NCBI GenBank assembly: GCA_022565595.1
Contig: JAIUML010000005.1
Location: 62,001 to 126,000 of the forward strand
Source: Saccharospirillum sp.
GTDB taxonomy: Bacteria; Pseudomonadota; Gammaproteobacteria; Pseudomonadales; Natronospirillaceae
Direction of reading: 5' to 3'
DNA: 64,000 nt
The notes beneath the pieces were generated by a model. The model had not been told where the DNA came from. It saw only the letters and a program-made list of their open reading frames with translations, and did not search any database. Shown here piece after piece: positions 57,378 through 64,000 of this stretch; the first letter of the stretch is position 1; every line of letters begins with the position of its first letter. A program made the position numbers and the translations under genes.

Positions 57378-57406
57378 GTCCCTTAATGAACACTATACGT
57401 CCTTAA
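57378..57406. promoter_or_regulatory. Direct repeats between glxA-type gene and fabY
   Basis: GTCCCTTAA (57378-57386) and GTCCTTAA (57399-57406) are directly repeated with 21 bases start-to-start, two turns of the helix. AraC-family dimers typically bind such tandem half-sites. The repeats lie immediately upstream of the regulator and 65-90 bases from fabY. A candidate -10 (TATAGT, 57434-57439) for fabY follows without a clear -35, as expected for an activated promoter. Confidence 0.4.
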
Positions 57407-57470
57407 AGTTATACCACAGTCCGAAATCAGCCACTATAGTCTGCCCCATTATCTGAATTGAGGTTTTATC

Positions 57471-59306
57471 ATGAGAGCGCTACCAGTCATTGTTGGTTTT
57501 GGCGGCATTAATGCTGCTGGACGCACTTCCATGCATCACGGTTATCGTAGAATGGTCCACGAAGCCCTGGACGCCACAAGCATGGCCGCCACCTGGCAAG
57601 ACCTGGCTCAACTGATGAAAATCGCCCCTGACCAGCATCAGCAAATCATGACTGGCACCCTGATACGCCGCATTGAAAAAGCATCGCACTACGACCCGGA
57701 TGCCGTACCAATGCAACGAAAAGCTCGCTTCAGTCACCCTCGGGGCCTGGTGTTTCAGTTAAAGAAAAGCCAACTGCCTGATCCGATACCCGGTGACTGG
57801 TCCGTCACAGATTTGGGCGGCGGACTGGTGGATGTGATAACCGGTAACGAACTGGACGTCATGCTGCCGGGCAGCTACACCGCCAAGGTATCGTCTGCCG
57901 GCACCTTGCCCACCGGTTTTAACCCGGCAGACTACTATAACTCGACCCACCATCCGCGTGGCCTGCAAATGGCGGTCTACGGTGCCTCCGATGCCATCCT
58001 CAGTATGGGCCTGCCCTGGCAGGACATCCTGAACGCCATAAACCCCGACCAGGTATCCGTCTACGCGGGCTCTGCCATTTCCCAGATGGATCAGGCCGGC
58101 CTCAAGGGCCTTTACCAGTCGGGTATGACCGGCAATCGCATCACCTCAAAAATGATGCCGCTGACCCTGCCCGAAATGGCGGCGGATTTCGTCAACAGCT
58201 ACGTCATCAACAGCGTCGGCAATACCGGCTCCAACGCCGGAGCCTGCGCCACCTTCCTGTACAACCTGCGCCAGGGCATTATCGACATTGAAGCTGGCAA
58301 GTGTCGGGTAGCCATCGTCGGCAACTCCGAAGCCCCCGTAGTCCCTGAAATCATGGAAGGCTTCCGCATCATGGGCGCCCTCGCGGAAGACGACCAACTG
58401 TGCCAACTCGATGGCACCAGCGTCGCCAATAATCGCCGTGCCTGCCGCCCCTTCTCCACCAATGCCGGTTTCACCATGGCAGAATCAAGCCAATTCCTGG
58501 TATTAATGGACGACGCCCTGGCACTCAGCCTCGGCGCCACCGTGCACGGCTCCGTCGCCGACGTCTTCGTCAATGCTGACGCCAACAAGAAATCCATTTC
58601 CGGCCCCGGCGTTGGCAACTACATCACCATGGCCAAGGCCACCGCCCTGGCCAAAGCCATACTGGGAGACCAGGGCCTGCAACAGACCTTCGTCATGGCA
58701 CACGGCACCGGCACCCCGCAAAACCGGGTAACCGAATCCCACATATTCAACGAAACCGCCAAAACCTTCGGCATCCAGAACTGGCCTGTCGCCGCCATCA
58801 AATCCTACCTCGGCCACTCACTGGGCCCGGCCGCAGGCGACCAACTATTGGCCACCCTGGGTGTCTGGAACGAAGGCTTTATCCCAGGCATTCGTACCAT
58901 CGACCACATCGCCGACGACGTCCATGATTCCCACTTGAACATCTGTATGAACCACCTGCCCGCCGGTGAACGCGGCAGCGAACGCCTCGGCGCCCTGATC
59001 AACTCCAAAGGCTTCGGCGGCAACAACGCCAGCGCCCTGGTGCTCTCACCACAAAGCACCGAACAGCTGATGCAGGAACGTCACGGCAAAAAGGCAATCG
59101 ATACCTGGCGCGGCGCCAACGAAGCCGTCGCTGCCGGACAACAGGCATTCGACCAGCGTACCCGAGAAAACGGACTCGACGTCCTCTACTCCTTTGGTGA
59201 GTCTGTGATGAGCGATCAGGACCTGACGTTGGGCACCGAGAAACTGAGCTTGAGTCAGTTTGAGCAGGCTATTGAATTGCCGACCAGAAATCCATTTCTG
59301 AAGTAA
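57471..59306 (+). CDS. fabY: FabY-type beta-ketoacyl-ACP synthase
   Basis: FabY starts fatty acid synthesis in Pseudomonas by condensing acetyl-CoA with malonyl-ACP in place of FabH. The 611-residue product opens LPVIVGFGGINAAGRTSMHHGYRRMV, the hallmark of FabY. It shows the thiolase-fold triad: Cys259 (SNAGACATFLYNL), His411 (VMAHGTGTP) and His449 (KSYLGHSLGPA), plus SKGFGGNNASALVLSP. It is slightly shorter than the Pseudomonas protein, with a shorter segment near residue 60. GAGG lies 8 bases before the ATG. The divergent AraC-type regulator may control it. Confidence 0.92.
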   Translation: MRALPVIVGFGGINAAGRTSMHHGYRRMVHEALDATSMAATWQDLAQLMKIAPDQHQQIMTGTLIRRIEKASHYDPDAVPMQRKARFSHPRGLVFQLKKSQLPDPIPGDWSVTDLGGGLVDVITGNELDVMLPGSYTAKVSSAGTLPTGFNPADYYNSTHHPRGLQMAVYGASDAILSMGLPWQDILNAINPDQVSVYAGSAISQMDQAGLKGLYQSGMTGNRITSKMMPLTLPEMAADFVNSYVINSVGNTGSNAGACATFLYNLRQGIIDIEAGKCRVAIVGNSEAPVVPEIMEGFRIMGALAEDDQLCQLDGTSVANNRRACRPFSTNAGFTMAESSQFLVLMDDALALSLGATVHGSVADVFVNADANKKSISGPGVGNYITMAKATALAKAILGDQGLQQTFVMAHGTGTPQNRVTESHIFNETAKTFGIQNWPVAAIKSYLGHSLGPAAGDQLLATLGVWNEGFIPGIRTIDHIADDVHDSHLNICMNHLPAGERGSERLGALINSKGFGGNNASALVLSPQSTEQLMQERHGKKAIDTWRGANEAVAAGQQAFDQRTRENGLDVLYSFGESVMSDQDLTLGTEKLSLSQFEQAIELPTRNPFLK

Positions 59307-59424
59307 CAAGCCTCTACGTCGCTACCTAACGGGCGGCGTATGCCTGGCTAAATACGAGCCTTACGGTCTTTCTTTTTCCGCCCAAGCAGGTAAAGTGCCC
59401 GAGTTTTCAGCCAGAAACAGCCCC

Positions 59425-60102
59425 ATGAGCCGATCCCGATTCGAAAAGTTTAAACAGGTCCTGCTGCATCGCCAACCGGACATGACCGTGCTTACCGACC
59501 AGGTGCACAAGGCACAGAACATTTCCGCCATACTGCGCACCGCTGACGCCGTCGGCATCCCGGAAATCCATATGGTACAGCCTGTACGCGGCCGTCTGGT
59601 CTATCACGACACTGCCGGTGGCAGCAGTCGCTTCGTACAAGTACGAACTCATGAGACAATCAGCACCGCTCTGGAACAGGTCACTGCACAAGGCTTCAAA
59701 CTCTACGCTGCCGAATGGTCTGAGCGAGCGGTGTCTTACAAAGAGGTTGACTACACTCAACCCTTTGCCCTGGTTATGGGGGCCGAGAAATACGGCCTAA
59801 GCAAAACGGCCAGCCAGGCCGCCGATGAACATCTGACCATACCGATGATCGGCATGGTAGAAAGCTATAATGTCAGCGTTGCGGCCGCCATAATACTGCA
59901 GGAAGCCATGCAGCAGCGCCTCAAGGCGGGCCTTTACCAACGCCAGGCAAAGCAGGATGAGCAATTCCAGAAAACCCTGTTCCGCTGGGCTCAACCCAAA
60001 ATGGCCGCTTATTGCGACCGCCACGGCCTGCCCTACCCCGATCTGGACGAAGACGGTGATATGATTCCGCCTCAGGCCCCCCAATACCGAGGACGCGCAT
60101 GA
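59425..60102 (+). CDS. trmH: tRNA (guanosine(18)-2'-O)-methyltransferase
   Basis: TrmH methylates the 2'-O of G18 in tRNA D-loops. The 225-residue SPOUT protein has TVLTDQVHKAQNISAILRTADAVGIPEIHMVQP, then AEWSERAVSYKEVDYTQPFALVMGAEKYGL and TIPMIGMVESYNVSVAAAIIL, the knot motifs I-III with the conserved Asn and Arg. I chose ATG 59425, which aligns with E. coli TrmH. A GTG at 59395 with AGG upstream would add ten residues and cannot be excluded. The stop overlaps the next ATG. Confidence 0.93.
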   Translation: MSRSRFEKFKQVLLHRQPDMTVLTDQVHKAQNISAILRTADAVGIPEIHMVQPVRGRLVYHDTAGGSSRFVQVRTHETISTALEQVTAQGFKLYAAEWSERAVSYKEVDYTQPFALVMGAEKYGLSKTASQAADEHLTIPMIGMVESYNVSVAAAIILQEAMQQRLKAGLYQRQAKQDEQFQKTLFRWAQPKMAAYCDRHGLPYPDLDEDGDMIPPQAPQYRGRA

Positions 60103-61256
60103 CCAACAGCAATGCTATACCCGCCATAAGTCGCGAACAACGACAACGCATCGTCGATCGCACCAACTGGTTGGCGGTCGTAGTCGATGCCATCGCCTTT
60201 GTCGGCAAACTGGCCGTTGGCATCAGCGTCCGCTCACCGGCCTTGATTGCCGACGCCATGCACAGCCTGAGTGACCTCTTGGCCGATATTCCGATCATAC
60301 TGCTCGCCAAAATATCGCATCAGGAAGCCGATCAGGAGCACCCATACGGCCATGCGCGCTTCGAAACCCTGGGGACTGTTATGCTCGGTGGTATATTGCT
60401 TGCCGTCGCCATCGGCATTGGCTACGAGAGCATTCACCTGATATTCGGCGATCAGAGGCCCGAACCGAGCTGGCTGGCCGTCATAACGGTTGTTATAGCC
60501 ATCGCGTTGAAAGAAGGCTATTTCCAATACGCCATTCGTCAGTCCAGAAAAGCCCAATCCCCTCTGCTTGAAGCCAATGCCTGGCATGCACGCTCAGACA
60601 GCCTGTCCTCCCTGGTCGTATTGGTCGGTGTCGGCGCGACCATGCTGGGCTTCCCTCAAGTAGAAATTCTGGCCGCGTTAATCGTTGCCGCTCTGATTGC
60701 CAAAATGGGTATTCGCCTTGCCTGGGAAGCCATTCAGGAGTTGGTCGACCGGGGGGTAACACCAGAGCATCAGGCCGAGTTGATCAAGACACTGTCTTCG
60801 GTGCCTGGCGTGAAAGACATTCACATGATGCGCACACGAATGATGGGTAAGGACGTCTTTGTCGATGCCCATATCCAGGTAGGGGGCTATTTGAGTGTTT
60901 CAGAAGGGCATCAGATCAATGAGTGGGCACTAAAAGCGCTCAAGGAATTGCACCGGGATGTTGCCGATGTCACCCTGCACATCGATCACGAACCCGACCT
61001 GGACGACCAACACGATCGCCCTCTGGCGCCGTTGCGACCAACCATTGAAAGCCTGCTTCAGGAGCGAGGCATTACCGGATACGACCGCCTCATCATTCAC
61101 TACCGCCAGCAGCGCGCCGAACTGGAACTGCGCCTGCTGGCAGATGCAGACCGGGATGAGATTCAACACAGATGTCAGCAACTGGTTCAAGAAGTTCCCT
61201 GGATCAGAGCCATCCTGCTGACCGACAGCGGCCAGACCATCACCGCCTCAGACTGA
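60099..61256 (+). CDS. Cation diffusion facilitator family divalent metal exporter
   Basis: The 385-residue product has six predicted helices with the CDF metal site in [18 protein letters not shown] (helix 2) and [19 protein letters not shown] (helix 5), an [12 protein letters not shown] loop, and the cytoplasmic dimer domain ([27 protein letters not shown]). An additional C-terminal domain of about 85 residues ([24 protein letters not shown], then [15 protein letters not shown]) follows the usual CDF tail. The metal could be Fe, Zn, Mn or Co; the sequence does not decide. It overlaps trmH by 4 bases and the convergent aroC by 9. Confidence 0.88.
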   Translation: MTNSNAIPAISREQRQRIVDRTNWLAVVVDAIAFVGKLAVGISVRSPALIADAMHSLSDLLADIPIILLAKISHQEADQEHPYGHARFETLGTVMLGGILLAVAIGIGYESIHLIFGDQRPEPSWLAVITVVIAIALKEGYFQYAIRQSRKAQSPLLEANAWHARSDSLSSLVVLVGVGATMLGFPQVEILAALIVAALIAKMGIRLAWEAIQELVDRGVTPEHQAELIKTLSSVPGVKDIHMMRTRMMGKDVFVDAHIQVGGYLSVSEGHQINEWALKALKELHRDVADVTLHIDHEPDLDDQHDRPLAPLRPTIESLLQERGITGYDRLIIHYRQQRAELELRLLADADRDEIQHRCQQLVQEVPWIRAILLTDSGQTITASD

Positions 61257-62342
61257 GCCGGGAATGGGTGGCAAGGGCGGCACCACTTCGGCGTTCTGAG
61301 CGCGATGACGCAGCCAGTGATCCATCAGCACTATTGCCAACATGGCCTCGGCAATAGGCACCGCCCTGATGCCCACACAGGGGTCATGCCGACCCTTGGT
61401 AATCATTTCGACCGCCTCACCCTGACGATTGATGCTGCGGCCAGGAACGGTAATGCTGGAGGTGGGTTTCAAGGCGATATGCGCCTCAATGACCTGACCG
61501 GTGCTGATACCACCGACGATGCCTCCGGAGTGGTTTGACAGAAAACCCTCGGGGCTCAGTTCATCCCGGTGCTCACTGCCCTTTTGCGTGACGACGTCAA
61601 AACCATCACCAATCTCGACCCCTTTAACGGCGTTGATGCTCATCAAGGCGTGCGCCAGATCAGCATCGAGGCGATCGAAAATGGGTTCACCCAAACCAGG
61701 AATCAACCCTTCGGCACGAACACTGATGCGCGCACCAATGGAATCACCCGTCTTGCGCAGGGCATTCATATAATCTTCCATTTCAGTGATCTTGTTGGCG
61801 TCAGGGCAAAAAAATGGGTTGGTTTCGACAACCGACCAGTCAAGTTGCTCGGCGACAATGGGTCCCAGTTGACTCAAGTAGCCTCGAATCCTGACCCCTT
61901 TTGTTGCCAGAAACTGCTTGGCGACAGCACCCGCCGCCACCCGCATGGCGGTCTCGCGAGCAGAACTGCGACCACCACCGCGATAGTCACGAAAACCGTA
62001 CTTCTGATCATAGCCGTAGTCGGCATGAGCTGGACGGTAGGTGTTCATGATGTCGGAATAATCCTTGCTGCGTTGATTGGTGTTCTCGATCAACAAGCCG
62101 ATCGGAGTGCCCGTGGTCTTGCCTTCGAACACGCCCGATAGAATTCGAACTTCATCATCCTCTCGACGCTGGGTAGTGTAACGGCTGGTACCTGGCTTGC
62201 GTCGATCCAGGTCCCGCTGAAGATCAGCCTCCGAGAGTTCAATTCCCGGTGGGCAACCATCAACAATAACGCCCAGCGCCGGGCCGTGGCTCTCACCAAA
62301 GGAGGTCACCGTGAAGAGTTTTCCAAAGGTATTTCCTGACAT
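61248..62342 (-). CDS. aroC: Chorismate synthase
   Basis: AroC converts EPSP to chorismate using reduced FMN, the last shared step of aromatic synthesis. The 364-residue product has [91 protein letters not shown] and the C-terminal [23 protein letters not shown]. It follows prmB by 74 bases on the same strand, a conserved pairing in gammaproteobacteria. Confidence 0.98.
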   Translation of the reverse strand: MSGNTFGKLFTVTSFGESHGPALGVIVDGCPPGIELSEADLQRDLDRRKPGTSRYTTQRREDDEVRILSGVFEGKTTGTPIGLLIENTNQRSKDYSDIMNTYRPAHADYGYDQKYGFRDYRGGGRSSARETAMRVAAGAVAKQFLATKGVRIRGYLSQLGPIVAEQLDWSVVETNPFFCPDANKITEMEDYMNALRKTGDSIGARISVRAEGLIPGLGEPIFDRLDADLAHALMSINAVKGVEIGDGFDVVTQKGSEHRDELSPEGFLSNHSGGIVGGISTGQVIEAHIALKPTSSITVPGRSINRQGEAVEMITKGRHDPCVGIRAVPIAEAMLAIVLMDHWLRHRAQNAEVVPPLPPIPGSV

Positions 62343-62416
62343 GGGTTCAACCTGTAAGTATTCGAAATTCTGAAAGGGAAGCGCGAGCCTTCCCCACTAA
62401 GCCGAGCCTGCCGGGT

Positions 62417-63352
62417 CTATTTCGACCGCAGAGCCCGCGCTGGCAATATGAAAACACCGTGACCACCGGTGGCAAACTCAGGCCATTCGAAAGGCAGATC
62501 CGGAAAAGCATCGATCAGTGCTGCAGCGCTGTTGCCGACCTCACAGACCAGCCAGCCATCGTCACTCAGGTAGCGCGGCGCCTCGACCAACAGCCGTCGG
62601 ACGACATCAAGCCCATCGTCACCCGCCGCCAACGCCATTTTCGGTTCGTGCTCGAATTCCGGAGGCATGGTCTCGATGTCTTCCGCATCGACATAAGGCG
62701 GGTTGCATAGGATCAGATCGTAGGGCTCTTCTGGCAACCCGGCAAAAAGATCGCCCTGATAGACACTGACTTGATAGCCCAGATCCTTGGTATCGACATT
62801 ATCAATCGCTATGCGCACCGCCGCGTCGCTCAAGTCACTCAGATGCACTTCGGCTTCAGGAAACGCCAGAGCGGTCGCAATGCCAATACAACCACTGCCG
62901 GTACAGAGGTCGAGCACCCGTTGCGGCGGCCTGGTCAGCCATGGCTCAAACCCGTTTTCGATCAGTTCGGCGATGGGAGAGCGCGGAATGAGGACATCGG
63001 GTGTGACCCGATAGGGTTCGCCCAGAAACCAACTTTCTTCCAGTAGATAAGCTGTAGGCACTCGCTCAACACAGCGTTGCTGTAACAGCGACCAGAGTTT
63101 CTGACGCTCAGCCACGCGCAGCCTGGAAGAGAACACGACAGCAGGGGCATCCCATTCCAGTGACAAAGCACGCAAACAAAGAAATACAGATTCATCCCAG
63201 GCTGACTCGAAGCCATGCCCAAAAAACACCGAATGCTCGCCCATGGTGGTCGCAACCAGACGCACCCAATCCCCCAATGATGTCAATTCGGTCAGACATT
63301 CGGACTGAGTGGCAGGATCGGCAAAATCCAGACTCGAAAAAACTCTTGGCAT
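62417..63352 (-). CDS. prmB: 50S ribosomal protein L3 glutamine methyltransferase
   Basis: PrmB methylates a glutamine of ribosomal protein L3. The 311-residue product has an N-terminal helical recognition domain, then RVLDLCTGSGCIGIATAL (SAM site) and LILCNPPYVDAED (NPPY glutamine-binding motif). The aroC neighbour and N-terminus point to PrmB rather than the release-factor enzyme PrmC. ATG 63352 has GAGG four bases upstream. Confidence 0.95.
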   Translation of the reverse strand: MPRVFSSLDFADPATQSECLTELTSLGDWVRLVATTMGEHSVFFGHGFESAWDESVFLCLRALSLEWDAPAVVFSSRLRVAERQKLWSLLQQRCVERVPTAYLLEESWFLGEPYRVTPDVLIPRSPIAELIENGFEPWLTRPPQRVLDLCTGSGCIGIATALAFPEAEVHLSDLSDAAVRIAIDNVDTKDLGYQVSVYQGDLFAGLPEEPYDLILCNPPYVDAEDIETMPPEFEHEPKMALAAGDDGLDVVRRLLVEAPRYLSDDGWLVCEVGNSAAALIDAFPDLPFEWPEFATGGHGVFILPARALRSK

Positions 63353-63417
63353 GGCACCTCAGGCAGGCATTCAGTGGCGTATTCGAGGCCCAGTATAACG
63401 GCTAAGGCTGGATGCGC

Positions 63418-64000
63418 CTAGCTGGAAGGCTGTCCGCCATGAGCCTTCAGGATGGTGTTGACCCAGTCGGCCATCGGCTCGGGGGTCTCCATATGGGCAT
63501 GGTGGCCACCCTCGAAATCCATACGATGCAACTGCGCCACTGCGGCCTGGCGATGTGCCCAGCGTTCCTCTTCGAGCTTCAAGGGGCTTTGCAGGAACAC
63601 CGCCAAGTGCACGGGGCAACGAATGCGCTGCAGCAAAGCAACGACCTGGGACTCGGTAAAGCGCCACAAACCGGGGTCGCGCAGACGCGGATCGTACCGA
63701 TGGAACCAGCCTTGATCATTGAACCCTATGCCTCGACTCGACATCAAGCGAGCGCTTTCAAGTGACAACGGAAAGCGCCCACGAGTGCGCACACGCCACA
63801 ATTCTTCAACACTCTGATAGTAGCGTCTTCGATTCACCCGACCCTGTCGATTGGCATAAACTTCCTGCAGGCGGTCCAGATTGCCCTCATCGGTATCTGA
63901 CATTGGCCCAAGTGCATCGAGTGAAATGACGCGCTCGACACGCGGATCCACTGCCGCCAGCATTTGCGCCAGGATGGCACCCATGGAGTGCCCAAGCAGC
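63418..64000 (-). CDS. Alpha/beta hydrolase, N-terminus beyond window
   Basis: The gene begins outside the right edge. The visible part starts in the nucleophile elbow, LLGHSMGAILAQML (Ser of GHSMG), so unlike the lexA-linked protein this one keeps its serine. An acidic residue candidate is in RIRCPVHLAVFLQSPLKLEEE and the catalytic His probably in DFEGGHHAHMETPEPMADWV. Lipid or ester hydrolysis is likely but the substrate cannot be told. It stops 65 bases from the prmB start. Confidence 0.8.
   Translation of the reverse strand, partial: LLGHSMGAILAQMLAAVDPRVERVISLDALGPMSDTDEGNLDRLQEVYANRQGRVNRRRYYQSVEELWRVRTRGRFPLSLESARLMSSRGIGFNDQGWFHRYDPRLRDPGLWRFTESQVVALLQRIRCPVHLAVFLQSPLKLEEERWAHRQAAVAQLHRMDFEGGHHAHMETPEPMADWVNTILKAHGGQPSS

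Overview
This 64 kb window is ordinary chromosomal DNA of a gammaproteobacterium. Its gene content matches the Pseudomonas/Oceanospirillales side of the class: GacA-UvrC-PgsA followed by tRNAs, FimL, ThrH, FabY, the methylthioinosine phosphorylase, an Fe-S type CysH, a soluble transhydrogenase, and the Na+-translocating NADH:quinone reductase (NQR) of marine bacteria. A marine Oceanospirillales-type bacterium (Saccharospirillaceae-like) is my best guess; that placement is inference from gene content. I found no rRNA, insertion sequence, phage gene, integrase or CRISPR array. Coding density is high and many neighbours overlap by a few bases, head-to-tail or tail-to-tail.

Layout. 1-1.3 kb: 3' missing end of a membrane sensor with a periplasmic ligand-binding domain and PAS domains. 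1.5-6.5 kb: tRNA-Leu, tRNA-Cys, pgsA, uvrC, gacA-type regulator, PIN-PhoH ATPase. 6.6-9.2 kb: a membrane Ser/Thr kinase divergent from an FHA protein. 9.2-14.3 kb: DegV protein, pabB, thrH, cysH, cysB. 14.6-25.6 kb: aroF, a degenerate alpha/beta hydrolase divergent from lexA (two SOS boxes), dnaQ-rnhA-methyltransferase, mltD, sohB, an SCP2-domain protein, fimL. 25.6-29 kb: dusA, talB and a Tus-family replication-terminator protein. 29-37.6 kb: one co-directional block nqrABCDEF-apbE-nqrM-sthA. 38-44.7 kb: mfd, csiV, methylthioinosine phosphorylase, tRNA-Arg, a YgfB-type protein, bolA and an exonuclease-like protein. 44.9-53.2 kb: a tight six-gene minus-strand operon. 53.4-64 kb: fatty-acid desaturase, arsC-wrbA-DUF2069, a GlxA-type regulator divergent from fabY, trmH, a cation-efflux protein, aroC, prmB and a truncated alpha/beta hydrolase.

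The most interesting locus is the six-gene operon at 44,925-53,152. In transcription order it encodes a di-heme-motif cytochrome lipoprotein, a Tat-exported DUF1501 protein, a tiny lipoprotein ending in GGGCGCN (DUF4266 type), a predicted outer-membrane barrel (DUF3570 type), a second ApbE-like flavin transferase lacking the usual metal-binding Asp, and full-length DsbD. It ends at a strong terminator and has a Fur-like palindrome in its upstream region. All products act outside the cytoplasm and most are redox-related, so I read it as an uncharacterised envelope redox or metal-handling system; the function is inference.

Other points worth attention: a Tus homologue with a palindrome over its own -35 box; SthA embedded in the NQR operon; a lexA-linked hydrolase that has lost its nucleophile serine; and two direct repeats one 21-bp step apart between the GlxA-type regulator and fabY.
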